Positions 1 through 8,617 of a stretch of 64,000 nt of DNA are shown here, piece after piece. Below the pieces are notes generated by a model, which was given only the letters and a program-made list of their open reading frames with translations, made no database searches and was not told the origin of the DNA. Origin of the DNA: Pseudomonas sp. LS1212 (GTDB taxonomy: Bacteria; Pseudomonadota; Gammaproteobacteria; Pseudomonadales; Pseudomonadaceae); contig NZ_CP102951.1 of assembly GCF_024741815.1 (NCBI RefSeq), positions 1,215,001 through 1,279,000 on the forward strand. The letters run 5' to 3'. A program made the translations under genes and the position numbers. The first letter of the stretch is position 1. Each line of letters starts with the position of its first letter.

Positions 1-1247
1 CCTTGCCGGTGGTCAAGGATTTCGTCAACAAGGTCAAGGAGCGCGCTGTCGGCACCGAAGTGTCGCGCAGCCTGACGCCGGGCCAGGCGTTCGTGAAGAT
101 CGTCCAGGCCGAGCTCGAAAGCTTGATGGGCGCCGCCAACGAAGACCTCGCGCTCAACGCCGTGCCGCCAGCCGTTGTGCTGATGGCCGGCCTGCAGGGC
201 GCGGGCAAGACCACCACGGCCGGCAAGCTGGCGCGCTTCCTTAAGGAGCGCAAGAAAAAGACCGTAATGGTGGTGTCGGCCGACGTCTACCGTCCGGCGG
301 CGATCAAGCAGCTCGAGACGCTGGCCAACGATATCGGCGTGACGTTCTTCCCGTCCGACATCAGCCAGAAGCCTATTGCCATTGCCGAAGCGGCCATTCG
401 CGAAGCCAGGATCAAATTCATCGACGTGGTCATCGTCGATACCGCCGGTCGCCTGCACATCGACGCCGAGATGATGGCCGAGATCAAGGACCTGCACGCG
501 GCGGTCAAGCCGGTCGAAACCCTGTTCGTGGTCGATGCCATGACCGGCCAGGACGCCGCCAACACGGCCAAGGCCTTTGGTGATGCGCTGCCCCTGACCG
601 GTGTGATCCTGACCAAGGTCGACGGCGATGCCCGTGGCGGTGCCGCCCTGTCGGTACGCGCGATCACCGGCAAGCCGATCAAGTTCATCGGTATGGGCGA
701 GAAGAGCGAAGCGCTCGAGCCGTTCCATCCTGACCGTATCGCCTCGCGCATTCTGGGCATGGGCGACGTGCTCAGCCTGATCGAGCAGGCCGAGCAGACC
801 CTCGATAAAGAGAAAGCCGACAAGCTGGCGAAAAAGCTCAAGAAGGGCAAGGGCTTCGATCTCGAAGACTTCCGCGACCAGCTGCAGCAAATGAAGAACA
901 TGGGCGGCCTTGGCGGCCTGATGGACAAGCTGCCGAACATGGGTGGCGTGAACCTGGCGCAAATGGGCAACGCCCAGAATGCCGCCGAGAAGCAGTTCAA
1001 GCAGATGGAAGCCATCATCAACTCCATGACCCCGGCCGAGCGCCGCGACCCCGAGCTGATCAGCGGCTCGCGCAAGCGCCGTATCGCCATGGGTTCCGGC
1101 ACCCAGGTGCAGGACATCGGTCGCTTGATCAAGCAGCACAAGCAGATGCAGAAGATGATGAAGAAATTCTCCGCCAAGGGCGGCATGGCAAAAATGATGC
1201 GCGGCATGGGCGGAATGTTGCCCGGCGGCGGCATGCCCAAGCTCTAA
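1..1247 (+). CDS. ffh: Signal recognition particle protein Ffh (5' end outside window)
   Basis: GTPase that binds signal-sequence-bearing ribosomes with 4.5S RNA and docks them at FtsY for co-translational membrane insertion. The 414 visible residues show the P-loop GLQGAGKTTTAGKLA near visible residue 62, the G3 motif DTAGRLHID near 145, the G4 motif TKVDGDARGG near 203, and then a methionine-rich C-terminal M domain (many MxxM pairs) that binds RNA and signal peptide. The family is about 455 residues, so roughly 40 N-terminal residues of the N domain lie before base 1. The reading frame is intact to the TAA stop. It is followed by a long perfect hairpin and the rpsP operon, the usual Pseudomonas arrangement. 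Confidence 0.97.
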   Translation, partial: LPVVKDFVNKVKERAVGTEVSRSLTPGQAFVKIVQAELESLMGAANEDLALNAVPPAVVLMAGLQGAGKTTTAGKLARFLKERKKKTVMVVSADVYRPAAIKQLETLANDIGVTFFPSDISQKPIAIAEAAIREARIKFIDVVIVDTAGRLHIDAEMMAEIKDLHAAVKPVETLFVVDAMTGQDAANTAKAFGDALPLTGVILTKVDGDARGGAALSVRAITGKPIKFIGMGEKSEALEPFHPDRIASRILGMGDVLSLIEQAEQTLDKEKADKLAKKLKKGKGFDLEDFRDQLQQMKNMGGLGGLMDKLPNMGGVNLAQMGNAQNAAEKQFKQMEAIINSMTPAERRDPELISGSRKRRIAMGSGTQVQDIGRLIKQHKQMQKMMKKFSAKGGMAKMMRGMGGMLPGGGMPKL

Positions 1248-1257
1248 AGAATTCAGG

Positions 1258-1290
1258 TTGCCGACAACCCCATTTTGGGGTTGTCGGCAA
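1258..1290 (+). terminator. Perfect 15-bp hairpin downstream of ffh
   Basis: Arms at 1258-1272 and 1276-1290 are exactly complementary around a TTT loop, starting 11 bases after the ffh stop. There is no T-run after the stem, so it is not a textbook intrinsic terminator. It may end or stabilise the ffh transcript, or be a weak terminator read through into rpsP. Confidence 0.5.
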
Positions 1291-1487
1291 TCCGAACCCC
1301 GCCTCGGCGGGATTACCTGCCACTGCTTGCAGTGGCTCCAATTGCAGATCTGCATGGCGCGCTGTTCGGCGCCGGAAAATGGCATTTGCAAAAGTCCGTA
1401 CATTCCTTGAGAATATGCGGCCTTTCGGGCACCCGTGTGCCCGCTGTGCATTATGATTTGCAGCACCGACTACAGGAACGATGTTCA

Positions 1488-1739
1488 ATGCTAACCATCC
1501 GTCTTGCCCGTGGTGGCTCTAAAAAGCGCCCATTCTACCAACTGACCGTTACCGATTCGCGTAACCCACGCGACGGTTCCCACAAGGAGCACGTTGGTTT
1601 CTTCAACCCTGTCGCTCGTGGTCAGGAAATCAAGCTGTCCGTGAACCAAGAGCGCGTAGCCTACTGGCTGAGCGTTGGTGCACAGCCGTCTGAGCGTGTT
1701 GCTCAGCTGCTGAAGGAAGCTGCCAAGGCTGCTGCCTGA
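1488..1739 (+). CDS. rpsP: 30S ribosomal protein S16
   Basis: Small-subunit protein of 83 residues needed for 30S assembly. It begins MLTIRLARGGSKKRPFY, the conserved S16 N-terminus, and the length matches the family. The ATG at 1488 was chosen because homology begins there; the open frame extends upstream to 1275 without S16-like sequence. It is the first gene of the rpsP-rimM-trmD-rplS operon, with rimM beginning 5 bases after its stop. The 240-bp leader between ffh and rpsP probably holds the operon promoter. Confidence 0.98.
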   Translation: MLTIRLARGGSKKRPFYQLTVTDSRNPRDGSHKEHVGFFNPVARGQEIKLSVNQERVAYWLSVGAQPSERVAQLLKEAAKAAA

Positions 1740-1744
1740 GCAAT

Positions 1745-2281
1745 ATGAACGCGACGCCAGAAAGCGCTGATGACCTGATCGTTGTCGGCAAGATATTTTC
1801 GGTTCACGGCGTTCGCGGCGAGGTGAAGGTGTATTCCTTTACCGATCCGATTGAAAACCTGTTGGATTACCGCATCTGGACGCTTCGGCGTGACGGCGTG
1901 GTGAAACGGGTAGAGCTGGTCAGTGGCCGTTCCACTCAAAAGGACCTGGTCGCCAAGCTCAAAGGCCTCGACGATCGCGATGAAGCCCGTCTTCTGAGCG
2001 GTTATGAGATTCTGATCTCGCGGAGCCTTTTACCCAACCTGCCTGGCGACGAGTACTACTGGTACCAGTTGGTAGGTCTGAAAGTCATCAATCAGGACGG
2101 ACAGTTGTTCGGCACGATTGATCACCTGTTGGAGACCGGCGCGAACGATGTAATGGTGGTCAAGCCTTGCGCAGGCAGCCTGGATGATCGCGAGCGTCTG
2201 TTGCCCTATACGGAGCAATGCGTGCTGGCAATCGACCTGGGTGCAGGCGAAATGAGGGTTGAATGGGACACGGACTTCTAA
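1745..2281 (+). CDS. rimM: Ribosome maturation factor RimM
   Basis: 178-residue 16S rRNA processing factor that binds S19 and helps mature the 30S head. The N-terminal barrel carries the VGKIFSVHGVRGEVKV block, and the C-terminal PRC-barrel contains the DEYYWYQLVGLKV motif near residues 100-112, both diagnostic of RimM. Length is typical. It lies between rpsP and trmD, 5 and 3 bases from its neighbours, so translation is probably coupled. Confidence 0.97.
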   Translation: MNATPESADDLIVVGKIFSVHGVRGEVKVYSFTDPIENLLDYRIWTLRRDGVVKRVELVSGRSTQKDLVAKLKGLDDRDEARLLSGYEILISRSLLPNLPGDEYYWYQLVGLKVINQDGQLFGTIDHLLETGANDVMVVKPCAGSLDDRERLLPYTEQCVLAIDLGAGEMRVEWDTDF

Positions 2282-2284
2282 ACG

Positions 2285-3037
2285 ATGGCGAGCCTTCGTG
2301 TCGAGGTCATTACGTTGTTCCCCGAGATGTTTTCGGCCATCAGCGAGTACGGCATTACCAGCCGCGCGGTGAAACAGGGGTTGTTGCAACTGACCTGTTG
2401 GAATCCGCGGGACTACACCACAGATCGTCACCATACGGTGGATGATCGGCCGTTTGGCGGTGGTCCGGGGATGGTGATGAAGATCAAGCCCCTCGAAGAT
2501 GCCCTGGTCCAGGCCAGGCAAGCAGCAGGGGAAGCGGCGAAGGTTATTTACCTGTCGCCACAAGGCCGTCAACTGAATCAGTCGGCGGTACGCGAACTGG
2601 CGAATGCAGAGTCGTTGATTCTCATCGCAGGTCGTTATGAAGGCATTGACGAGCGGTTTATTCAGGCTCATGTCGATGAAGAGTGGTCGATTGGCGACTA
2701 TGTATTGTCTGGCGGTGAGCTGCCGGCGATGGTCCTGATCGATGCGGTTACACGACTGCTGCCCGGAGCTTTAGGGCATGCGGACTCCGCCGAGGAAGAT
2801 TCCTTTACGGATGGTCTGCTTGATTGCCCGCATTACACCCGACCGGAGGTATATGCGGATCAGCGTGTTCCCGACGTGTTGCTAAGTGGCAACCATGCAC
2901 ATATCCGGCGATGGCGTTTACAGCAGTCCCTTGGAAGGACCTATGAACGACGCGCCGATCTTCTGGAAAGACGCTCGCTTTCTGGAGAAGAGAAGAAGCT
3001 GCTGACGGAGTATCTCCGTGAGCGGGACGATAGTTAA
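2285..3037 (+). CDS. trmD: tRNA (guanine-N1)-methyltransferase TrmD
   Basis: SPOUT-class enzyme that uses S-adenosylmethionine to make m1G37 in tRNAs reading CNN codons, preventing +1 frameshifts. The 250 residues begin RVEVITLFPEMF and contain DDRPFGGGPGMVMK near residue 55, the knot segment ILIAGRYEGIDERF near 118, and SIGDYVLSGGELPAM near 136, the core of the trefoil SAM-binding knot. Third gene of the rpsP operon. Confidence 0.98.
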   Translation: MASLRVEVITLFPEMFSAISEYGITSRAVKQGLLQLTCWNPRDYTTDRHHTVDDRPFGGGPGMVMKIKPLEDALVQARQAAGEAAKVIYLSPQGRQLNQSAVRELANAESLILIAGRYEGIDERFIQAHVDEEWSIGDYVLSGGELPAMVLIDAVTRLLPGALGHADSAEEDSFTDGLLDCPHYTRPEVYADQRVPDVLLSGNHAHIRRWRLQQSLGRTYERRADLLERRSLSGEEKKLLTEYLRERDDS

Positions 3038-3079
3038 CGTATCGATGGTAGATCAGACGATTTACCTTAGGAGCACAGC

Positions 3080-3430
3080 ATGACCAACAAAATCATTCAG
3101 CAGATCGAAGCTGAGCAGATGACCAAAGAGATCCCGACCTTTGCCCCGGGCGACACCATTGTCGTTCAGGTGAAAGTGAAGGAAGGTGATCGTTCGCGTC
3201 TGCAGGCCTTCGAAGGCGTTGTAATCGCCAAGCGTAACCGTGGTCTGAACAGTGCTTTCACTGTTCGCAAGATCTCCAACGGTGTTGGCGTAGAGCGTAC
3301 TTTCCAGACCTACAGCCCGCAGATCGACAGCATGGCCGTGAAACGTCGTGGTGACGTGCGTAAAGCCAAGCTGTACTACCTGCGTGACCTGTCCGGTAAA
3401 GCAGCGCGCATCAAGGAAAAACTGGCTTAA
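3080..3430 (+). CDS. rplS: 50S ribosomal protein L19
   Basis: 116-residue large-subunit protein located at the subunit interface. It begins MTNKIIQQIEAEQM and contains PGDTIVVQVKVKEGDRSR and the typical C-terminal AKLYYLRDLSGKAARIKEKL. A good ribosome binding site (TAGGAG) precedes the ATG. It closes the rpsP-rimM-trmD-rplS operon and is followed by a strong intrinsic terminator. Confidence 0.98.
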   Translation: MTNKIIQQIEAEQMTKEIPTFAPGDTIVVQVKVKEGDRSRLQAFEGVVIAKRNRGLNSAFTVRKISNGVGVERTFQTYSPQIDSMAVKRRGDVRKAKLYYLRDLSGKAARIKEKLA

Positions 3431-3467
3431 GTCCAGTTTTGCCAGCGGTCACGGGGCCGCGATGCAG

Positions 3468-3496
3468 AAAAAAGCAGCCTTCGGGCTGCTTTTTTG
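3468..3496 (+). terminator. Intrinsic terminator of the rpsP-rplS operon
   Basis: AAAAAAGCAGCC, a TTCG tetraloop, then GGCTGCTTTTTT: a perfect stem with an A-tract on one side and a T-run on the other, about 40 bases after the rplS stop. The symmetric A/T tracts would let it act on both strands. Confidence 0.9.
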
Positions 3497-3574
3497 TTGC
3501 TCGTCGTTTGTGGAAGACTAGCGTCTGTCTGTCCATTCTCTATTTTTTCGCGACGCTTGCGTTTCCGAGTTCTC

Positions 3575-4471
3575 ATGCCTGCTATCGAACACCCGCTGAT
3601 CGATCAATACCTCGATGCCCTCTGGCTGGAAAAGGGCCTTTCCGACAATACGCGCGAGGCTTATCGCAGCGACCTGGCCTTGTTCAACGGCTGGTTGCAG
3701 GAGCAGGGCGTCGAGCTGATCGGTACCGGCCGCGAGATGATTCTCGACCATCTGGCCTGGCGCCTGGAGCAAGCCTACAAGCCCCGTTCCACGGCTCGGT
3801 TTCTCTCTGGTGTCCGTGGTTTTTATCGCTACTTGCTGCGGGAGAAATTGATCGGCGTCGATCCAACCCTGCAGATCGAGATGCCGCAACTGGGTCGGCC
3901 GTTGCCCAAATCGCTATCTGAAGCCGACGTCGAAGCGCTATTGCTGGCGCCGGACCTGAGCGAGCCGATCGGCCAGCGCGACCGGGCGATGCTCGAAGTG
4001 CTGTACGCCTGCGGCTTGCGCGTGACCGAGCTGGTCAGCCTGACCCTGGACCAGGTCAACCTGCGTCAGGGTGTATTGCGGGTGATGGGCAAAGGCAGCA
4101 AGGAACGCCTGGTGCCGATGGGGGAGGAGGCCGTGGTCTGGGTCGAGCGCTACTTGCGCGATGGCCGCAACGACCTGCTCGGCGGGCGTCCCAGTGATGT
4201 GCTGTTCCCCAGCCTGCGCGGCGAACAGATGACCCGGCAAACCTTCTGGCACCGGATCAAGCATCAGGCTCAGGTCGCCGGCATTGGCAAGGCGCTGTCG
4301 CCGCACACGTTGCGGCATGCCTTCGCCACGCATTTGCTCAACCATGGCGCGGACCTCCGAGTGGTGCAGATGCTGCTGGGCCACAGTGATCTCTCTACCA
4401 CCCAGATCTACACTCATGTGGCGCGTGCGCGCCTGCAAGATCTGCATGCCCGGCATCATCCGCGCGGTTGA
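3575..4471 (+). CDS. xerD: Site-specific tyrosine recombinase XerD
   Basis: 298-residue recombinase that acts with XerC at dif under FtsK control to resolve chromosome dimers. It has an N-terminal core-binding domain (HPLIDQYLDALWLEKGLS) and a C-terminal catalytic domain with Arg in ACGLRVTEL (about residue 149), Lys in GKGSKERLVP, HTLRHAFATHLL, LLGHSDLSTTQIYTHV and the nucleophile Tyr in QIYTHV. The ATG at 3575 gives exactly the usual XerD length; the open frame upstream to 3494 overlaps the rplS terminator and is not homologous. It precedes dsbC, as in other Pseudomonas. Confidence 0.95.
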   Translation: MPAIEHPLIDQYLDALWLEKGLSDNTREAYRSDLALFNGWLQEQGVELIGTGREMILDHLAWRLEQAYKPRSTARFLSGVRGFYRYLLREKLIGVDPTLQIEMPQLGRPLPKSLSEADVEALLLAPDLSEPIGQRDRAMLEVLYACGLRVTELVSLTLDQVNLRQGVLRVMGKGSKERLVPMGEEAVVWVERYLRDGRNDLLGGRPSDVLFPSLRGEQMTRQTFWHRIKHQAQVAGIGKALSPHTLRHAFATHLLNHGADLRVVQMLLGHSDLSTTQIYTHVARARLQDLHARHHPRG

Positions 4472-4631
4472 GCTCCAGGCGCGGATCGCACAGCTCTTGT
4501 GTCAGACGGAGTCGGCCCCGCAGGCCTAATGTGTTAGGCTTGACCGGTTTGTACTGGGGGCATTGACTGCGCACCATTTTTGCGCACGACCGTACTGCGG
4601 TTGGTCCCCACGTCCGCCTTTAGGAGTTCTC

Positions 4632-5357
4632 ATGCGCTTGACCCGAATTTTTGCCGCCGCCATTGCGCTGGTCAGCAGTTTTGCCATGGCCAATGACGCC
4701 GAGCAAACCATTCGCAAGACCCTCGAAACCCTGCAACTGGATGTGCCGGTCGATAGCGTGGCTGCCAGCCCGCTCAATGGCCTCTATGAAGTCAAGCTCA
4801 AGGGCGGCCGGGTGCTTTATGCCAGCGCCGACGGTCAGTTCGTCATGCAGGGCTATCTGTTCCAGATCCAGGATGGCAAGCCCGTCAACCTGACCGAGAA
4901 AACCGAGCGTCAGGCCATCGCCAAGACCATCAACGGTATTCCCAGCGCAGAAATGGTCGTCTACCCAGCTGTGGGCCAGACCAAGTCGCACATCACCGTC
5001 TTCACCGATACCACGTGCCCTTACTGCCACAAGTTGCACGCCGAGGTTCCAGAGCTGAACCGCCTGGGCATCGAAGTGCGTTATGTCGCCTTCCCGCGCC
5101 AGGGCCTGGGTTCGCCGGGTGACGAGCAATTGCAGGCGGTCTGGTGCTCCAAGGACCGCCGCGGTGCCCTGGACAAGATGACCGATGGCAAGGAAATTAC
5201 CGCAGCCAAATGCGTGAATCCGGTCAGCAAACAATTCGAGCTGGGCCAGTCGATCGGTGTCAGCGGTACACCGGCCATCGTTTTGGAGAACGGTCAGGTG
5301 ATTCCGGGCTACCAGCCGGCGCCACAAGTTGCGAAACTGGCGCTGGCAGCCAAGTAA
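4632..5357 (+). CDS. dsbC: Thiol:disulfide interchange protein DsbC
   Basis: Periplasmic disulfide isomerase. The 241-residue precursor has a signal peptide (MRLTRIFAAAIALVSSFAMA, cleavage before NDAE), an N-terminal dimerisation domain, and a thioredoxin-fold domain with the CPYC active site at about residues 129-132 (TTCPYCHKLH). The cis-Pro loop is GTPAIV near residue 213. A second Cys pair (WCSKD and KCVNP) matches the structural disulfide of the family. Start at ATG 4632 follows TAGGAG. It lies between xerD and hom. Confidence 0.96.
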   Translation: MRLTRIFAAAIALVSSFAMANDAEQTIRKTLETLQLDVPVDSVAASPLNGLYEVKLKGGRVLYASADGQFVMQGYLFQIQDGKPVNLTEKTERQAIAKTINGIPSAEMVVYPAVGQTKSHITVFTDTTCPYCHKLHAEVPELNRLGIEVRYVAFPRQGLGSPGDEQLQAVWCSKDRRGALDKMTDGKEITAAKCVNPVSKQFELGQSIGVSGTPAIVLENGQVIPGYQPAPQVAKLALAAK

Positions 5358-5495
5358 TTCTGCATTGTCAGGGCAGGCCTCTGACAAGCACGGTCTGGCG
5401 GATCGACCGCCAGGCCATTCAATAGCGAGCCGCACAGCAGTCTGCGGTTGTTTTCATGGCCGACCTCGCGTCGGCCGTTTCATGGGGAGTTCACA

Positions 5496-6800
5496 GTGAA
5501 ACCGGTCAAAGTAGGCATCTGTGGGTTGGGGACCGTCGGTGGCGGTACCTTCAATGTACTTCAGCGTAACGCCGAGGAGATCGCCCGCCGTGCCGGGCGT
5601 GGTATCGAAGTGGCACAAATTGCCATGCGTTCGCCTAACCCGAACTGCCAGATTGCCGGTACCCCCATTACCGCGGATGTGTTCGACGTTGCGACCAACC
5701 CCGAAATCGATATCGTCATCGAGCTGATCGGTGGCTATACGGTTGCCCGGGAGCTGGTGCTCAAGGCCATCGAGAACGGCAAGCACGTCGTCACCGCGAA
5801 CAAGGCGCTGATCGCTGTCCACGGCAACGAGATCTTCGCCAAGGCCCGCGAGAAAGGCGTGATCGTCGCATTCGAAGCCGCAGTGGCAGGCGGCATTCCG
5901 GTGATCAAGGCGATTCGCGAAGGCCTGTCGGCCAACCGTATCAACTGGGTGGCTGGCATCATCAACGGCACCGGTAACTTCATCCTCACCGAGATGCGCG
6001 AAAAAGGTCGGACCTTCGAAGACGTCCTCGCCGAAGCCCAGGCACTGGGTTACGCCGAAGCCGATCCGACCTTCGACGTCGAAGGTATCGATGCGGCGCA
6101 CAAGCTGACCATCCTGGCCTCGATCGCGTTCGGCATCCCACTGCAGTTCGACAAGGCCTACACCGAAGGCATCACCAAGCTGACCACCGCCGACGTCAAC
6201 TACGCCGAAGCGCTGGGCTACCGCATCAAGCACCTGGGTGTTGCCCGCAGCACCGCCAGCGGCATCGAACTGCGCGTACACCCGACCCTGATCCCGGCCG
6301 ATCGCCTGATCGCCAACGTCAACGGCGTGATGAACGCCGTCATGGTCAATGGCGACGCAGCAGGTTCCACCCTGTTCTACGGCGCCGGTGCCGGCATGGA
6401 GCCGACCGCGTCCTCCGTGGTTGCCGACCTGGTCGACGTGGTGCGGGCAATGACGTCCGACCCGGAAAACCGTGTGCCGCACCTGGCCTTCCAGCCCGAC
6501 TCGCTGTCGGCGCACCCGATCCTGCCGATCGAGGCCTGCGAAAGCGCGTACTACCTGCGCATTCAGGCCAAGGATCACCCTGGCGTACTGGCCCAGGTGG
6601 CAAGCATCCTGTCCGAGCGCGGCATCAACATCGAATCGATCATGCAGAAGGAAGTCGAAGAGCACGATGGCCTGGTGCCGATGATCCTGCTGACTCACAG
6701 CGTGCTCGAGCAGCGTATGAACGATGCCATCACCGCCCTGGAAGCCCTGCAGGATGTGGTCGGCAGCGTCGTACGCATCCGCGTCGAACAATTGAATTAA
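5496..6800 (+). CDS. hom: Homoserine dehydrogenase
   Basis: NAD(P)-dependent reduction of aspartate semialdehyde to homoserine, the branch to threonine and methionine. 434 residues: an N-terminal Rossmann segment (VGICGLGTVGGG), a catalytic region with NKALIA and GTGNFILTEM, then a C-terminal ACT domain (YLRIQAKDHPGVLAQVASIL) for threonine feedback. The start is GTG 5496 preceded by GGGAG; it gives the normal monofunctional length, while the open frame extends upstream to 5448. It lies 86 bp upstream of thrC and is probably co-transcribed with it. Confidence 0.96.
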   Translation: MKPVKVGICGLGTVGGGTFNVLQRNAEEIARRAGRGIEVAQIAMRSPNPNCQIAGTPITADVFDVATNPEIDIVIELIGGYTVARELVLKAIENGKHVVTANKALIAVHGNEIFAKAREKGVIVAFEAAVAGGIPVIKAIREGLSANRINWVAGIINGTGNFILTEMREKGRTFEDVLAEAQALGYAEADPTFDVEGIDAAHKLTILASIAFGIPLQFDKAYTEGITKLTTADVNYAEALGYRIKHLGVARSTASGIELRVHPTLIPADRLIANVNGVMNAVMVNGDAAGSTLFYGAGAGMEPTASSVVADLVDVVRAMTSDPENRVPHLAFQPDSLSAHPILPIEACESAYYLRIQAKDHPGVLAQVASILSERGINIESIMQKEVEEHDGLVPMILLTHSVLEQRMNDAITALEALQDVVGSVVRIRVEQLN

Positions 6801-6836
6801 CTTAGCGGTAAGCTACACGCTGCAAGCCGCCGTTGC

Positions 6837-6857
6837 TTGTAGCTTGTAGCTTGTAGC
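6837..6857. repeat. Three tandem TTGTAGC units between hom and thrC
   Basis: A 7-bp unit repeated exactly three times in the 86-bp hom-thrC spacer, flanked by further GCTTG/AAGC words. Such short AGCTTGTAGC runs are common in Pseudomonas spacers; no function is evident. Confidence 0.7.
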
Positions 6858-6886
6858 CTGAAGCTCAACCAGAAAGGTTTGCCCTC

Positions 6887-8296
6887 ATGCGTTATATCAG
6901 TACCCGCGGCCAGGCGCCGGCCCTGAATTTTGAAGATGTGCTGCTCGCCGGCCTTGCCAGCGACGGCGGCCTCTACGTGCCGGAAAACCTGCCACGTTTC
7001 AGCCAGGAAGAAATCGCTTCCTGGGCTGGCCTGCCGTATCACGAGCTGGCGTTCCGGGTGATGCGCCCGTTCGTCACCGGCAGCATTCCGGATGCCGACT
7101 TCAAGAAGATTCTCGAAGAAACCTATGGCGTGTTCGCCCATGCAGCGGTCGCGCCGCTGCGTCAGCTGAACGGCAACGAATGGGTACTTGAACTGTTCCA
7201 CGGCCCGACTCTGGCGTTCAAGGACTTCGCCCTGCAATTGCTCGGTCGCCTGCTCGACTACGTGCTGGAAAAGCGCGGCGAGCGCGTGGTGATTCTTGGC
7301 GCCACCAGCGGTGATACCGGCTCGGCCGCGATCGAAGGCTGCCGTCAGTGCGAAAACGTCGACATCTTCATCCTGCACCCGCACCAGCGTGTTTCGGAAG
7401 TTCAGCGTCGGCAGATGACGACCATCTTCGGCGATAACATCCACAACATCGCCGTGCAAGGCAACTTCGACGACTGCCAGGAAATGGTCAAGGCCAGCTT
7501 TGCCGACCAGGGCTTCCTCAAGGGCACCCGCCTGGTAGCCGTGAACTCGATCAACTGGGCGCGGATCATGGCCCAGATCGTTTACTACTTCCATGCGGCC
7601 CTGCAGTTGGGCGGCCCGGCCCGTTCGGTAGCGTTCTCGGTGCCGACCGGCAACTTCGGCGATATCTTCGCCGGTTACCTGGCGCGCAACATGGGCTTGC
7701 CGATCAATCAACTGATCGTCGCCACCAACCGCAACGACATCCTGCACCGCTTCATGAGCGGCAATCAGTACGTCAAGGACACGTTGCACGCGACGCTTTC
7801 GCCATCGATGGACATCATGGTCTCGTCGAACTTCGAACGTTTGCTGTTCGACTTGCACGGGCGCAACGGCGCATCGATTGCCGGGCTGATGGATACCTTC
7901 AAGCAAGGCGGCGGTTTCAGCGTCGAGCAGGATCGCTGGACCGAAGCCCGCAAACTGTTCGATTCGCTGGCTGTCGATGACGAGCAAACCTGCGAAACCA
8001 TCGCCGACGTCTATGCACAAACCGGCGAAGTCCTTGACCCACACACCGCGATTGGGGTCAAGGCCGCACGCGAGTGCCGTCGCAGCCTGGACATTCCGAT
8101 GGTGGTTCTGGGCACGGCGCATCCGGTCAAGTTCCCGGAAGCGGTCGAGAAGGCGGGTGTAGGTAAAACACTTGAGTTGCCACCGCATCTCTCTGATCTT
8201 TTCGAAAGAGAAGAGAAGTGCACGGTATTGCCCAATGATCTCAAGGCCATTCAGAACTTTGTCGGTCAACACGGTAATCGTGGCAAGCCGCTCTGA
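6887..8296 (+). CDS. thrC: Threonine synthase
   Basis: PLP enzyme converting O-phosphohomoserine to threonine. 469 residues, the longer E. coli-like class. The N-terminus is MRYISTRGQAPALNFEDVLL, the PLP lysine lies in HGPTLAFKDFALQ (about residue 111), GATSGDTGSAAIEG binds the cofactor phosphate, and PTGNFGDIFAGYLA is conserved. It lies downstream of hom and ends in an intrinsic terminator. The mobile element begins 89 bp after its stop, leaving the gene and its terminator intact. Confidence 0.97.
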   Translation: MRYISTRGQAPALNFEDVLLAGLASDGGLYVPENLPRFSQEEIASWAGLPYHELAFRVMRPFVTGSIPDADFKKILEETYGVFAHAAVAPLRQLNGNEWVLELFHGPTLAFKDFALQLLGRLLDYVLEKRGERVVILGATSGDTGSAAIEGCRQCENVDIFILHPHQRVSEVQRRQMTTIFGDNIHNIAVQGNFDDCQEMVKASFADQGFLKGTRLVAVNSINWARIMAQIVYYFHAALQLGGPARSVAFSVPTGNFGDIFAGYLARNMGLPINQLIVATNRNDILHRFMSGNQYVKDTLHATLSPSMDIMVSSNFERLLFDLHGRNGASIAGLMDTFKQGGGFSVEQDRWTEARKLFDSLAVDDEQTCETIADVYAQTGEVLDPHTAIGVKAARECRRSLDIPMVVLGTAHPVKFPEAVEKAGVGKTLELPPHLSDLFEREEKCTVLPNDLKAIQNFVGQHGNRGKPL

Positions 8297-8315
8297 TTGA
8301 CTAGATCTGCAACAC

Positions 8316-8348
8316 ATAAAGCCCGTCTCCTGACGGGCTTTATTTTTT
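8316..8348 (+). terminator. Intrinsic terminator of hom-thrC
   Basis: ATAAAGCCCGTC, short loop, GACGGGCTTTATTTTTT: a perfect stem and T-run 20 bases after thrC. It is the last recognisable chromosomal feature before the left core repeat of the element at 8385. Confidence 0.92.
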
Positions 8349-8384
8349 CTACGTGCCACACTGCTTTCGGTTTCAACGATCAAG

Positions 8385-8398
8385 GGATAGGTAGTACG
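8385..8398. repeat. Left attachment core (attL candidate)
   Basis: GGATAGGTAGTACG, repeated exactly at 20757-20770. It lies 37 bp after the thrC terminator and about 220 bp before the integrase start, the position expected of attL. No tRNA gene overlaps it, so the target would be the spacer between thrC and the sensor kinase. Confidence 0.75.
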
Positions 8399-8518
8399 AC
8401 ATTATGCTGTCCAGCCGTGTCCGCTAGTGTTTTTAAGTCCGTAAAATTCCTTTTGAATTCAATAGGTCGGTCCTATCCTGTGTCTGTACCTGTTCGCTTG
8501 TGTCTGTCAGTGACCAGC

Positions 8519-8562
8519 GTCTAACAGACACCAGATAGACACGAGAAAGCACCAAGGGACTG
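8519..8562. repeat. Left inner repeat, candidate integrase arm site
   Basis: Begins GTCTAACAGACACCA, followed by AGACACGAGAAAGC and CAAGGGAC. The same words occur in order near the right end from 20640, in direct orientation, with small insertions. GTCT..AGAC is itself a short inverted repeat, and more TGTCTGT words lie just upstream (8480-8510). Paired repeats inside both core sites fit arm-type binding sites for a tyrosine integrase. With the integrase ORF, this explains the 320 bp between thrC and the integrase gene. Confidence 0.6.
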
Positions 8563-8617
8563 TGGAGGGAATCATGACCGGTTGGACAGGTTCCCGTTAT
8601 CCGTTGAGGGTAAGGCC

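Noticed and set aside
5454..6791. 445-residue open frame on the - strand opposite hom
   Set aside because: Shadow of the high-GC hom gene: low-complexity His/Asp/Gly-rich translation and no homology or RBS.
8385..8398. tRNA gene as integration target
   Set aside because: No cloverleaf could be formed around either core repeat.
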